Notes: a model not told the origin generated them from the sequence alone. Counted from the stretch's first letter, positions 24,373 to 34,368 are shown. The stretch is 64,000 nt of DNA from Sporolactobacillus terrae DSM 11697 (GCF_000648615.1 NZ_JFZC01000100.1:1-64000); one strand, 5' to 3'. A program made the numbers and translations.

Positions 24373-25338
24373 TCATGAACGAGCTGCCATAATCTGTTCA
24401 TAGGCGCGTTTGATCTGCGCCACCTTTTCATTCGCTGCTTTAATGTCCGCTTCTGATGCACCTTGGCTCATCAGACGATCAGGATGATTGTCCTTAATGA
24501 GCTGACGGTATTTTTTCTTGATGACTTGATCTGAATCACTCGACGTGCAGCCAAGCAAGCGATAGCCCTCCTCAAGGCTTGTCTTATTTGACGTCCTGCT
24601 GCCGGAAGATTGTCCAAAAAATTGAGCCTTAATCACTTCATAGTGACGAGCAAGACCGAATATCCCGGCAGCCGTGCTGATCATTGCATCTTCCTCCGGG
24701 CGTAGCGCCCCGTCGGCGACAGCAATAGCAAGAAGTGCCGTCACCGTGTCTACCAGTACATCGCGGCGACCGCCCAGCGAATCATAGAGATTTTGCGCAA
24801 TCGATTCAAAGGACTCATCGGAATAACGCGATTCATTGAAGATGGTCATGATCTTGCGCCGCTGCTGCCTGCTCGGTTGAAACGCCTGGCGCACAATCAA
24901 GTCCACCTGGCGTACTTCGTTTTCCGAGACCACGCCATCTTGTTTTGCCAGCTTGGCAAAAAGCTTTACGATCCACTCCACTTGGGGCATGAGTGTTTCC
25001 TCGTCCGCCTGATGCGTTTGTCCATCAGTCCCGTATGTAAAGGTTTGCCCACAATTTGGACATGTCCAGCGCCCTGGAATATCGTCGATAACGACTGAGC
25101 TACCGCAGTAGGGGCATGTATGCGTGACTTTTCGGGTCCACTGCATGCTCGGACCCCTTCTCCCTGCCGCGCTCCTCCGTGAAGAACCGCTTTGCCGTAT
25201 CGTCCTGGGCAGAAAAAATAGAATGATCAGTGCAAACACTTTAAAGAAGAAGCCTGCAATGAACCAAAGCACCACATTCCTTCTCTTTGTCGACGCAAAC
25301 AACGCGCAAGCAATGCCGAATAAAATTCTCCATGTCAC
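24373..25338 (-). CDS. Membrane-anchored J-domain protein with zinc ribbon and TerB-like domain
   Basis: 321 residues, GTG start. Two N-terminal hydrophobic stretches (about 3-15 and 23-43), a four-cysteine zinc ribbon (CPYC...CPNC, about 75-95), a helical TerB/DjlA-like domain (about 120-240), and a C-terminal J-domain with the HPD motif in KDNHPDRL. This is the architecture of DjlA-type co-chaperones that stimulate DnaK at the membrane; the zinc ribbon is an addition. It stands between the MFS efflux gene and the dipeptidase gene on the same strand. Confidence 0.85.
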   Translation of the reverse strand: MTWRILFGIACALFASTKRRNVVLWFIAGFFFKVFALIILFFLPRTIRQSGSSRRSAAGRRGPSMQWTRKVTHTCPYCGSSVVIDDIPGRWTCPNCGQTFTYGTDGQTHQADEETLMPQVEWIVKLFAKLAKQDGVVSENEVRQVDLIVRQAFQPSRQQRRKIMTIFNESRYSDESFESIAQNLYDSLGGRRDVLVDTVTALLAIAVADGALRPEEDAMISTAAGIFGLARHYEVIKAQFFGQSSGSRTSNKTSLEEGYRLLGCTSSDSDQVIKKKYRQLIKDNHPDRLMSQGASEADIKAANEKVAQIKRAYEQIMAARS

Positions 25339-25431
25339 AAATGCTCAAACCCTTCCACACTTTCGTTCGTGCAACTTGATAATTCAATAATAGCAGAAAA
25401 TCCTTAAGCTTTGATAAATGTCGCAGAATGT

Positions 25432-26802
25432 TTAATTGAAATCCGACTGCCGCTTTCTCCGAAAAAAGCAAACGCTGATCAACAGTGCAAACACGCTGAT
25501 GACAATCAAAAACCACGCAAGTTCGGATAAGTGCGCTTGGGTAACGGAACTGCCGAAAATCAGTCCAAGTATGGCTGTAGATCCAATTGACCCAATGAAC
25601 CGGCATGTTTGAAAAAGGCCTGAAGAAATACCGACTGCTTTTGCCTGTGCGGCATCAAGCATCGCCGCTTGAAGTGCTACATTGCAGATTCCGTAACCGA
25701 TACCGAAAAGGACGAGGACGGTGCCGATGAACCATAATCCGCTTTCTGCAGCAAACAGCAGAAAAACAGCACCTGCGGCAGTTAAGGCAGCACTAACCTT
25801 AATTGGCATTTCGGTCCCCTTTCGCTCAATCCAGCGCCCACAAAGAAGCGACACAACCACACTGGCCGCCGACATAAACAACATCATCGCCCCGCTGGTC
25901 CGCACACTCAATCTCAGTCCGCTTTGAAAATAATTCGGCATCCCGTAAAACAAACAATAATTGACAAGATTCATGAGGATGAACAGCAAATAAACCACGG
26001 ACAAGCGATGGTTTTCTTTAAGTAAAACCACATCAATAAATGGACGTTTGCAATGCCATTCAAAGCAGGCAAGGGCGGTAAAACAGATCACCGATACGAT
26101 TAAAGCGAAAAAATGCGGCGCATGTTCCAGCTCGAGTAAAAACCACAGCAAGCTAACTATGCCAAATGAAAACAAAGCGATGCCGATGAGATCCAGCCGT
26201 GCAAGCAGCGTTCGTATCCGCAATTTTTCCTCCTTCACGTCCCTCGGGATGACCAAGCATCCAAGAATGAAACTGATGCAAATAAACGGCAAATTGACAT
26301 AGAAAATACTTGGCCAGCCGCCCCAGACAATCAAGAATCCGCCAACCGTCGGGCCGAAAGCAGTCATGACCGAAGCGCTGATCGCAAGAACCGCCAGTGC
26401 TGTGCCTTGTTTTTCATGGGCAATATAATCATGGACCAGAGATACGCCGGAGGGATAAACCGCGCTGCTTCCCGCCGCCTGAAGCAGTCGAAAAATCAGC
26501 AGAAAAGCGAATGCCAGCGCAATAGGCGCAGCAAGTGACGCGCACGCGGCAATGACCAGTCCGGTCAGGAACAAGTTCTTTCTGCCGATCAGATCCCCCA
26601 TTTTTCCCGCAATCGGCTGACCGACCGCACTCACAAGATAGAAACCCGAGATCAGCCACGAAACCATGGCAAATGAAAGCTGATAATCGTCCTGAATGCT
26701 GTGCAATGCGAGCGCAATCATCGATGAGTTTAAAGGATTCAGCAGCGTCCCCGTGGCAATAGCTGTCATGAACACCGTAGCTTTTTTCTTATTTCTTGTC
26801 AC
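25432..26802 (-). CDS. MFS multidrug efflux transporter (DHA2/EmrB-QacA type)
   Basis: 456 residues with about 13-14 membrane helices. Motif A (GKMGDLIGRKN between helices 2 and 3) and the motif C-like AFGPTVGGFLIVWGGW in helix 5 point to a drug:proton antiporter. The N-terminus is basic and short; the likely start is GTG. Divergent from the membrane protein gene at 26967. No TetR- or MarR-type regulator is adjacent. Confidence 0.87.
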   Translation of the reverse strand: MTRNKKKATVFMTAIATGTLLNPLNSSMIALALHSIQDDYQLSFAMVSWLISGFYLVSAVGQPIAGKMGDLIGRKNLFLTGLVIAACASLAAPIALAFAFLLIFRLLQAAGSSAVYPSGVSLVHDYIAHEKQGTALAVLAISASVMTAFGPTVGGFLIVWGGWPSIFYVNLPFICISFILGCLVIPRDVKEEKLRIRTLLARLDLIGIALFSFGIVSLLWFLLELEHAPHFFALIVSVICFTALACFEWHCKRPFIDVVLLKENHRLSVVYLLFILMNLVNYCLFYGMPNYFQSGLRLSVRTSGAMMLFMSAASVVVSLLCGRWIERKGTEMPIKVSAALTAAGAVFLLFAAESGLWFIGTVLVLFGIGYGICNVALQAAMLDAAQAKAVGISSGLFQTCRFIGSIGSTAILGLIFGSSVTQAHLSELAWFLIVISVFALLISVCFFRRKRQSDFN

Positions 26803-26966
26803 AGACGTCGCCTACTTTCAAAAATCTGATCCTTAAAATCCATGGATTTGGTTAGCATCACATTAGTATTTTTTCCCCGGTTGTGCAAGTTAAAAAGGGT
26901 TACTGTTCTTTATCAGGATCAATGCCCACAGACAAAACTGGCAATGAATCATCAGGAGGTACTTTA

Positions 26967-28352
26967 TTGATACGCATTTTATTTCTTATGGCAATGATTA
27001 GCTATATATTGGCCACTTTGTTGCCGCAGCAGCAAATCTTGAATCAATCCGTTTCTGCACTGTGCATGCTGATCGTGCTCTTCAGCTTGCGCCGTGTGCG
27101 CGGACTGGCGATGGCATTCGGCTTGTCTTTCTTATGCTTAGGCAGTCTCATGCTCCTCATCAGCCATGCAGCAGCAAGCTCATTTCTTTTGTCGTTCGGC
27201 GAAATGATTCAAATGGTCACGCTCTTTACAATGGTACCGATTCTGGCACTTCCGATTCGCCTCGGCCGCTACGCACAAGAGCTCCATCTCATCATCAGAA
27301 AAAAGGTGGGCAGCCCGTCTCATCTTTACAGGCTCATTTCATGTATCGCTTTTTTCTTCAGCTCCTTCATGAATCTGGCTGCTCTTCCGCTTGCTTATCA
27401 TGCCGTTGCTTCATCAATTAATCATTTTCGCATTGAACATAAGAGCCGCTGGATCAACTGCGCCATCACTCACGGCTACGCGATGCCGCTCTTATGGAGT
27501 CCGATCACGCCGATCGTCGGCACCGTACTCTACTTGACCGGGACAACTTATGCACAGATTCTGTTGCCGCTTATCTTATTGAGCATTTGCGGCGTATTGC
27601 TTGATTGGCGGCTCGCCGGAAACGGAACATCCCGCTTAGACTATGTTTCAGCAGAGCAGGAAACGGCCGTCGCGCGTGCTGAAACCGTCCATTCCGGCCA
27701 GCCCAGACGCAAACCCTGGCAGATCGCTGCGGCCGTACTGGCACTGAACGGTGTGATCCTTTTGCTTGATCACCTCTCTTCATTCAGCTTTCTATTTTTG
27801 GTCAGTGTAATTGTGTTCCCTTTTGCACTGCTCTGGTGCTGGTTAATTGGCCAAGCCCGCCCATTTTTCACTCGTGTTAAGGACCATTTCTCAACCTATA
27901 TTCCCCATATGCAGAATCAATTTTTTATTTTCCTGACCGCCGGATTTTTTATCACGGCGCTTCGCATCTCGCATACCGATACGGTGATTACTCAGGGGGT
28001 GGAGGTTTTGATCCAGTTCACCGGATTGAGGGCGTTCCTTGTGCTTCTGCCGCTCATTCCATTCCTGCTGGCCTTCATTGGTCTGCACCCTGCAGTTGGT
28101 CTTGCGCTGATTGCCGAAGCGCTTAAAACGCAAGCACTGCTTGATGCACCAATCGTAGTTACCGTTGCCATGCTTGGCGGCGCAATTCCCGCCTTTCTGA
28201 TGGGCCCTTACAATGCAACGCTCGGCATGATGGCTGCATTAATCAATGAAAAACCTCTGACGCTCTCTAATTGGAACTTTCCGTTCACATGGCGTTATCT
28301 GCTCCTGTTGACCCTCTTCGTACAGCTGCTCTACCTCTGTTTCAGTACGTAA
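26967..28352 (+). CDS. Polytopic membrane protein, possible ion-transporter-superfamily permease
   Basis: 461 residues with about 11-12 hydrophobic helices. The start is TTG at 26967, seven bases after a perfect AGGAGG; a longer frame from 26883 would pass through that site. Two re-entrant-like segments, GYAMPLLWSPITPIVGTVL in the first half and GAIPAFLMGPYNATLGMM in the second, resemble the paired hairpin loops of ion-transporter-superfamily carriers such as the TRAP large subunit or CitM. I cannot assign a substrate or a named family. Confidence 0.7.
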   Translation: MIRILFLMAMISYILATLLPQQQILNQSVSALCMLIVLFSLRRVRGLAMAFGLSFLCLGSLMLLISHAAASSFLLSFGEMIQMVTLFTMVPILALPIRLGRYAQELHLIIRKKVGSPSHLYRLISCIAFFFSSFMNLAALPLAYHAVASSINHFRIEHKSRWINCAITHGYAMPLLWSPITPIVGTVLYLTGTTYAQILLPLILLSICGVLLDWRLAGNGTSRLDYVSAEQETAVARAETVHSGQPRRKPWQIAAAVLALNGVILLLDHLSSFSFLFLVSVIVFPFALLWCWLIGQARPFFTRVKDHFSTYIPHMQNQFFIFLTAGFFITALRISHTDTVITQGVEVLIQFTGLRAFLVLLPLIPFLLAFIGLHPAVGLALIAEALKTQALLDAPIVVTVAMLGGAIPAFLMGPYNATLGMMAALINEKPLTLSNWNFPFTWRYLLLLTLFVQLLYLCFST

Positions 28353-28498
28353 TGCAAGTCCGGCAACTTGTAATGAATCAAGCTGAAATCGGAACGCATC
28401 AAAACTGTAACGAAAAGGGTTGCTTCTCCCAAGTTTTTCGCGCACTACAAAAAGCAGATGCAATGGCGCACCTGCTCCATACGTATTTATTTTTTGAA

Positions 28499-29509
28499 TT
28501 ATTTATCCTGAGCTTTCTCGACAAACTGCATATCGACCAGCTTGCTGTATTGATAACCGTGCGTATAAATACCAGTTTTCTTTACGACATCCATTGGTTT
28601 TGCAACGGAAGCTTTCGTAATATAACCGTCCTTGCTCCAAAGATTGTCTTTGTAAGCGCGATCCATGGCTGCTTTCAAGCTCGCGTCCGGGGTGGTTGGG
28701 AATTCTTTTTTGAGTACCTTGTAAGCCTCTTCTTTATCTTCATTGACCACTTTCAGCCCTTTAAGCATTGCGTTGACAAACTTTTGAACGGTTTCAGGGT
28801 CCTTTTTGATGGTCGATGCTTTGACACTGACGACCGAATAAGCGTAGTCGCCCAGACTCGGGAAGCCGTAGAACGGTTCGTTCCAAGCGCCTTTTTTAAT
28901 CCCTTCATTGATTTGCGGTTCCCCGCCGTTCGCTATATCCGCTTTGCCTTGTGACACCAGTGATACAACGGCCGCTGCATCTGCCGGCTCATCGAGTTTC
29001 ACGTCTTTATTCGGGTTCAAACCGACGTTCATGAGCAAATAACGGGTGAGTAGATTCGGGCTGCCCCCGTAGCGTCCGGCCGCAATCGTTTTGCCTTTCA
29101 AAAATTTGGCAAGTGCTTCGTCACTGCTTCCGCTCAGTTTCAATTTCTTGTTCGCCATTAAGTAAACATTGGCACGATTGACGACATTGACGACGGACGT
29201 AATCGGGTCTTTGCTTTTATAGTTGGCAATCTGATTGGATTCCGGTCCGCCAATCACGCCCCAGGCATCACCGCTGACCACCGACGTCACGTGGGCGCCG
29301 CCTGTTGCCGTCACCGCCTTAACGTTTAGGCCTTCTTCCTTGAAGTAACCTTTATCAATGGCAACATAGAGCGGCAAATAGGCAATTAAATGTACCGGTT
29401 CGGCGATAACTAAGTTCTTGGTCTTTTGTTTCGACCCATGCGATGCGCATCCGCTCAGCACGAGCGCAGCCAGAAGCAGCAGGCTTACAGCCCATTTTAA
29501 TCGTTTCAT
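28499..29509 (-). CDS. ABC importer substrate-binding lipoprotein (NMT1/SsuA-like)
   Basis: 336 residues. Start ATG at 29509, about ten bases after GGAGG; the frame extends to 29572 without a site. A signal with lipobox LSGC (Cys21) anchors it outside the membrane. The mature part has the type-2 binding-protein pattern: YLPLYVAIDKGYFKEEGLNV, GPESNQIA and SLVSQGKADIANGGEP. The NMT1/SsuA/TauA family binds sulfonates, nitrate, pyrimidine precursors and similar small molecules; the ligand here cannot be told. Last gene of an ATPase-permease-binding protein operon. Confidence 0.9.
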   Translation of the reverse strand: MKRLKWAVSLLLLAALVLSGCASHGSKQKTKNLVIAEPVHLIAYLPLYVAIDKGYFKEEGLNVKAVTATGGAHVTSVVSGDAWGVIGGPESNQIANYKSKDPITSVVNVVNRANVYLMANKKLKLSGSSDEALAKFLKGKTIAAGRYGGSPNLLTRYLLMNVGLNPNKDVKLDEPADAAAVVSLVSQGKADIANGGEPQINEGIKKGAWNEPFYGFPSLGDYAYSVVSVKASTIKKDPETVQKFVNAMLKGLKVVNEDKEEAYKVLKKEFPTTPDASLKAAMDRAYKDNLWSKDGYITKASVAKPMDVVKKTGIYTHGYQYSKLVDMQFVEKAQDK

Positions 29510-29526
29510 TGTATGCATTCCTCCGA

Positions 29527-30345
29527 TTAAGGTTTGGGGGTTCTCCCTTTCATCAGCACATGTTCCAACCAAACGGTCCCTAAGTACATGACAATCGACA
29601 GAATGGAAAGAACAACCACGCCTACCCAGACAAGGTCAATATCAAGCACTTGGCCGGCATATAGGATCATGCGGCCGATGCCTTGTCTGGAGCTGATAAA
29701 TTCACCGACAATGGTTCCCGCAAGTGCAAGCGAGATGTTGATTTTCAAGATGCTGACAATCCATGGTAACGTTGTCGGCACCACGACTTTCATAAAAACA
29801 TGGCGACGTTTTGCGCCAAGTGAAACGAGCATTTTCTCAAGGTCTTTATCGACATTTTCGACGCCGCTGTATGCGGCAATGGCTGCGACGATGATCGTCA
29901 TCAAGAAGGCGAGCACCACCTTAGAATCAAAACCAATTCCGAACATGATGACCAAAACCGGTGCAAGAGCAAGCTTTGGAACCGCATTAAAGGCGATTAA
30001 ATAAGGTTCGAAGATACGTGAATAGAGATCCGACCACCAAAAAGTCAGCCCAAGCAGATAACCGGCCGCCGTTCCTAGGATGAAGCCAAGGATGGTCGAT
30101 CCGGAGGTATATGCTAAATCCTGAAGCAGATTCCCCTGTACGATTGCCTTCCATCCGGTACGGACGATCGTACTCGGGCTGCTCCAATAATAGCTGTCCA
30201 GCCATCCAATCCGGCTAGATAGTTCCCAGAAAACAATAAGCAGCACCCCAAGAATGATTTGACCGACAATCGCTCGCCGGCGCAGTTTCGTCTGCTCGAC
30301 GGTTGGATCTTCAATGATCAACTCACTTTTGTCTTTTTCTTCCAA
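29527..30345 (-). CDS. ABC importer permease (SsuC/TauC-like)
   Basis: About 272 residues with six predicted membrane helices and the BPD-type EAA loop (LEKMLVSLGAKRRHVFMKVV). The long frame to 30417 overlaps the ATPase gene. A GGAGGTGAT site precedes GTG (30348) and TTG (30345), so translation most likely starts there. It ends 17 bp before the binding-protein gene. Confidence 0.9.
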   Translation of the reverse strand: MEEKDKSELIIEDPTVEQTKLRRRAIVGQIILGVLLIVFWELSSRIGWLDSYYWSSPSTIVRTGWKAIVQGNLLQDLAYTSGSTILGFILGTAAGYLLGLTFWWSDLYSRIFEPYLIAFNAVPKLALAPVLVIMFGIGFDSKVVLAFLMTIIVAAIAAYSGVENVDKDLEKMLVSLGAKRRHVFMKVVVPTTLPWIVSILKINISLALAGTIVGEFISSRQGIGRMILYAGQVLDIDLVWVGVVVLSILSIVMYLGTVWLEHVLMKGRTPKP

Positions 30346-30394
30346 CACAATCACCTCCATTCTCGGCAAACTGTTCCCCGTATTTAATGCAATT

Positions 30395-31162
30395 TCATTC
30401 CGATATCCGCTCTTCACGAAGCATTAAAAGCAGCTCCCGCTTCAATTCAAGAAAACGGTCGTTCATCAATGTCTTCTCATTGCGCGGCCGCAGCAGATCA
30501 ACCTCAATTCGTGCCTTAATCTTGCCTGGGCGATGCGTAAACACATAGATTTCATCCGACAAGTAAATCGCTTCATCAATATCGTGGGTGACAAAAAGAA
30601 TGGTCTTCTTAAAATCTTGCCAAATCTTAAGCAGCCAGTTCTGCATCTGCATCCGTGTTTGTGCATCGAGCGCGCCGAATGGTTCATCGAGCAGAATCAC
30701 ATCTTTGTCATAGAGTAGCGTACGAATCAGTCCGGCTCGCTGCCGCATCCCACCGGACAATGCATCGGGATGGTCGTATTCAAACCCGCCAAGTCCGTAA
30801 TGGCGAAGCATCGGCAGTGCCCGCTTACGTGCTTCCTTTTTCGGAACGCCGCGAATCTCCAGGCCGATAATCACATTGTCTAAAATCGATCGCCATGGAA
30901 GAAGCAAATCCTTTTGCAGCATGTAGCCGACGTGGCCGCTTTCCCGGGTAATATCGTTGCCGTCAAGCAGCACCGTGCCGCGGGATGGTCGAATCAGCCC
31001 GGCGACAATATTAAATAAGGTTGACTTGCCGCAACCGCTCGGACCAATGATGCTGATAAAGCGACCGCTTTCGACATGCATGTCGGCTTTTTCAAGCGCA
31101 CACATCGGTTCACCGTTTTTTTTGTAATATTTGCTGCAGTTCACAATCTTGAGCTCACTCAT
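30395..31162 (-). CDS. ABC importer ATPase (SsuB/TauB-like)
   Basis: 255 residues: Walker A GPSGCGKST, Q-loop MLQKDLLLPW, signature LSGGMRQRAG, Walker B VILLDEPFGALD and switch His in FVTHDIDEA. Powers the permease/lipoprotein pair that follows. First gene of the three-gene operon. Its 290-bp upstream gap (31163-31452), shared with the divergent exporter operon, shows no riboswitch I recognise. Confidence 0.93.
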   Translation of the reverse strand: MSELKIVNCSKYYKKNGEPMCALEKADMHVESGRFISIIGPSGCGKSTLFNIVAGLIRPSRGTVLLDGNDITRESGHVGYMLQKDLLLPWRSILDNVIIGLEIRGVPKKEARKRALPMLRHYGLGGFEYDHPDALSGGMRQRAGLIRTLLYDKDVILLDEPFGALDAQTRMQMQNWLLKIWQDFKKTILFVTHDIDEAIYLSDEIYVFTHRPGKIKARIEVDLLRPRNEKTLMNDRFLELKRELLLMLREERISE

Positions 31163-31452
31163 ACATGACCACTTCCTTTCGCGGCTTGCGCAGCCTTTTC
31201 ATAAAAGCAGCGCATCCAAATGAACAGCCACGCGGGATTCGATCCGCTCCATCGTAGCGGCGATCGATGCACGCGCTCACGTTCACTAAATTAGGCTCTA
31301 ATCATGGTATATGCAGCAAATGGGCGCCATGACACTGATTTAAAAAGGAGAAAGGTCATTACTCGGAAAAATGGTCTCGCCAATGCCTTCATTTCGTTAC
31401 GGACAACGCACCGGAAACATGTTAGGCTTAATGGGATAACAAATAATGGGAG

Positions 31453-32250
31453 ATGATGATCATCGAAACCGAACACGCCCCCATCCTATCCATGGAAAAG
31501 CTAACCATGAGTTATAGCGGCACTCCGGTATTAAAAGGGGTCAATCTTGAGGTAGAAAGCGGACAGGTCATTGGTTATATCGGACCAAATGGCGCTGGAA
31601 AAAGTACGACCGTACGCATTTTACTTGGACTTCAACAAGGCTACGGCGGAACGGCGCGCCTGTTTGGCGAGGATATTAAAACCTCCGGCATCGCCTACAA
31701 GAGGCGCATCGGCTATGTGCCGGAAACCGCTGAAGTCTACGATATGCTCACCGCGCGTGAATATCTGGTCTTTACCGGCGGATGCTACGGACTCGATGCT
31801 GTGAAAGCCGAAAAAAAGGGGCAGCAGCTCATGAATCAATTCGGACTCGCTAATGTTTTCGACACCCGGCTCTCCTCCTTTTCGAAAGGCATGCGGCAAA
31901 AAGTACTGATCATCGCCAGTCTGCTCCATAATCCCGATCTGCTCTTCTTCGATGAACCGCTTAGTGGTCTTGACGCAAACAGTGTTCTCGTCTTCAAAGA
32001 AATACTGGCTAAACTTGCTGAAACCGGAAAAACAGTCTTTTATTCCTCACACATTATGGACGTCGTCGAGAAAATCAGCGATCGAATTGTCCTGCTCTAT
32101 GACGGACAGATTGCCGCAGACGGGTCCTTTGAAGAACTAAACGCGCAGAATAAAGAAGGAAGTCTTGAAGACCTGTTCAATCAGCTGACCGGATTTCATC
32201 AGCACGCGCAAATTGCCGAAGACTTCGTGTCGCTCGTGGAAGAGGTGTGA
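31453..32250 (+). CDS. ABC-2 type exporter ATPase
   Basis: 265 residues with a single ATPase domain: Walker A GPNGAGKST, signature SFSKGMRQKV, Walker B LLFFDEPLSGLD and switch YSSHIMD. The C-terminal tail is long and acidic. The next gene starts four bases after its stop and encodes the membrane partner. The start is uncertain: GGGAG lies directly against tandem ATG codons, and the second (31456) is better spaced. Confidence 0.9.
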   Translation: MMIIETEHAPILSMEKLTMSYSGTPVLKGVNLEVESGQVIGYIGPNGAGKSTTVRILLGLQQGYGGTARLFGEDIKTSGIAYKRRIGYVPETAEVYDMLTAREYLVFTGGCYGLDAVKAEKKGQQLMNQFGLANVFDTRLSSFSKGMRQKVLIIASLLHNPDLLFFDEPLSGLDANSVLVFKEILAKLAETGKTVFYSSHIMDVVEKISDRIVLLYDGQIAADGSFEELNAQNKEGSLEDLFNQLTGFHQHAQIAEDFVSLVEEV

Positions 32251-32253
32251 TCG

Positions 32254-33888
32254 ATGAAGGAAAGTCGTTTCTTAAAAATCACGGACTTGATGCGCCCTGT
32301 CTTTGAAAAGTTAGGCGTCAATTATGCAGTGATGCGCCATGTGCTTGCCGTTAAGTTGCTGATGGATGCGCGCCGGATGCCGATTGTCCTTGCAAGCGGC
32401 AGGCAAAAAAAGAAAAAGGACAGCAATTTGTTTCTCAAATCACTATGGGTTTATGCTCTAGTCGGCTTGTTTGTCGTCCCGTTTATTTTTCTTAGCAGTG
32501 ATTACTTATTTAAAACCAGTCTGATTTTCGCCATCATCCTGTTTATGGTGATGACCGCAATGATCGCCGACTTCTCGTCAGTGCTGCTCGATACCCGTGA
32601 CCAAGCCATCCTGTGGACAAAGCCGATCGATGCGCGAACGTTGCATGCCGCGAAAACCGTCCACCTTTGCATCTATCTGATCTTGCTGACCGGGGCGCTC
32701 GGTCTGCCAGCGGCAATCGCCGGGTTGATGCGCTTCGGTTTGGGATTCTTTCTTCTTTTTCTCTTGAATTTGATTTTTATTGATCTGATTTCCTTATCTT
32801 GCACGACGTTTGTTTATTTACTTGTCCTTAAATTTTTTGACGGTGAACGGCTAAAGGATATCATCAACTACGTGCAAATTTTTCTTTCGCTCGCGGTTGC
32901 GGTTAGCTACCAGTTTGTTATACGCGCTTTTGACGTGACAGCCACACATATTACGCTCACCCCGGCCTGGTGGCAGCTGTTTGTTCCGCCGCTTTGGTTG
33001 GCCTCAACCATTGAATGGGTGATTGGCGGGCAGCGAACCGCTTTCCTTAGCCTGCTTGCACTACTTGGCCTGCTGATGCCGTTTATCCTTTTTTCCATTT
33101 ACCAACGATTCAGCAACGCCTTTGAGCAAGCCGTCATCAAATTAACCGTGCAAGCGGGAAAAAGCAGAACGCAATCCGGAAAGCTAAATCACTTACTTGG
33201 CAAACTGCTCTGCCGCAATCTGGAAGAAAGAACGTTCTTCCGTTTCTCTTCATTAATGATGAAACAGGACCGTACCTTCAAGTTAAAAGTCTACCCATCA
33301 CTAGGGATGGCGCTTGTTTTTCCGTTTATCTTTCTCATTAACAATTTTCATGGATCATCCTGGCATCAGATTGGCCAAGGATCGGGATTCTTTTACGCGT
33401 ATTTCAGTCTGCTCGTGATTCCAACGGCGCTGATGATGCTGCGCTGCTCAAGTACCTTCAAAGGCGCTTGGATCTACGGCGCAGCACCGATTAAACAGCG
33501 ACATTCTATTTTTTCCGGAGCGCTCAAGGCAATGATCACGCAGCTCTATTTGCCTGCTTATTTCCTTTTGTCCGTCGTTTTCCTGCTTCTTTTCCGATGG
33601 ACAATCATTCCCGATCTCGTCGCTATTTTGCTGACTGCATCAATCTTCACCATCATCTGCAGTCACTACTGTCTGGGCGAATCGTTCCCATTCTCCGAAC
33701 CGTTCGATGCGCAGCCATCAACGGGAAACTTTATGGTTTTATTCCTGTTTCTGATTGCCGGTCTGTTTGCTGCCGCTCACGCGATCGTGCGCGCCATCCT
33801 TCCCGGTTACGGTGTGTTTATCTACATTGCGTGCCTGCTGGCTGCCAATTTACTCGTTTGGAAAACAGGATTGAGAGGAAAAGATTAA
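32254..33888 (+). CDS. ABC-2 type exporter permease
   Basis: 544 residues with about 12 hydrophobic helices and a long basic N-terminal cytoplasmic tail (RQKKKKDS). Coupled to the ATPase four bases upstream. Duplicate-looking halves suggest a fused-dimer permease. No sensor kinase or peptide gene is linked, so the cargo is unknown. A strong terminator closes the operon. Confidence 0.8.
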   Translation: MKESRFLKITDLMRPVFEKLGVNYAVMRHVLAVKLLMDARRMPIVLASGRQKKKKDSNLFLKSLWVYALVGLFVVPFIFLSSDYLFKTSLIFAIILFMVMTAMIADFSSVLLDTRDQAILWTKPIDARTLHAAKTVHLCIYLILLTGALGLPAAIAGLMRFGLGFFLLFLLNLIFIDLISLSCTTFVYLLVLKFFDGERLKDIINYVQIFLSLAVAVSYQFVIRAFDVTATHITLTPAWWQLFVPPLWLASTIEWVIGGQRTAFLSLLALLGLLMPFILFSIYQRFSNAFEQAVIKLTVQAGKSRTQSGKLNHLLGKLLCRNLEERTFFRFSSLMMKQDRTFKLKVYPSLGMALVFPFIFLINNFHGSSWHQIGQGSGFFYAYFSLLVIPTALMMLRCSSTFKGAWIYGAAPIKQRHSIFSGALKAMITQLYLPAYFLLSVVFLLLFRWTIIPDLVAILLTASIFTIICSHYCLGESFPFSEPFDAQPSTGNFMVLFLFLIAGLFAAAHAIVRAILPGYGVFIYIACLLAANLLVWKTGLRGKD

Positions 33889-33910
33889 GAGAAGGAACTC
33901 CATTCGAAAC

Positions 33911-33963
33911 AAACAAGGCAGCCACATCGTCGAAAAGCGACGGGTGCGGCTGCCTTGTTTTTA
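33911..33963 (+). terminator. Terminator of the ABC-2 exporter operon
   Basis: Long hairpin with 13-bp outer arms (AAACAAGGCAGCC, 33911-33923, with its complement 33948-33960) and an inner CGTCG/CGACG stem, followed by T residues. Confidence 0.9.
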
Positions 33964-34233
33964 AATGACTCAAACATATATTTGTGAGTATTTGCTTTTA
34001 TATTTAAAACCAAACCTACAGCAACCCTATTGATAATTAAAGAACTTCCCCCATAACTTTGGAATGCACGAAAAGAGTGTAATTGGTCAACTAAAATAAT
34101 CAAAAATCGCTGCTGGATAAAAACGAATAGTTTTAATGAGGTGGTTGTGTTGCTAGTTTTTCCATACAGTTACACTGCGTCTATCTTTGGGGGGATACTG
34201 GGTCAACACTAAATCAAAATTTAGGTGTAGAAG

Positions 34234-34323
34234 CTTGTATTCAGTTGATGCTGGATCGTCTAGTGACCTACGCATGCGAACATAGGTCATGCTGAATCAG
34301 TGTATCAACTGCATAAGTACAAG
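34234..34323 (+). ncRNA. Candidate structured RNA: 90-nt long hairpin
   Basis: Nested complementary arms fold into one long imperfect hairpin: CTTGTA/TACAAG at the ends, CAGTTGAT (34242-34249) with ATCAACTG (34304-34311), CTG/CAG, and TGACCTA (34264-34270) with TAGGTCA (34283-34289) near the apex. A terminator follows within ten bases, which gives plus-strand polarity. No reading frame fits. The 550-bp gap 33889-34438 otherwise holds only the two terminators. Confidence 0.45.
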
Positions 34324-34326
34324 TAT

Positions 34327-34368
34327 AAAAGCCAAAAAGGAGATCAAGTTCTTTTCGGCTTTTTTAAA
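34327..34368 (+). terminator. Terminator after the long-hairpin RNA candidate
   Basis: AAAAGCC and GGCTTTT arms, extended by AAAA/TTTT pairs, end in a run of six T. No protein gene precedes it on this strand for more than 400 bp, so it probably ends a non-coding transcript. Confidence 0.6.

Noticed and set aside
31163-31452. Gap upstream of the NMT1-type importer examined for a TPP or other riboswitch
   Set aside because: The conserved TPP core (CTGAGA and partner segments) and other known riboswitch signatures were not found, so the importer substrate stays open.
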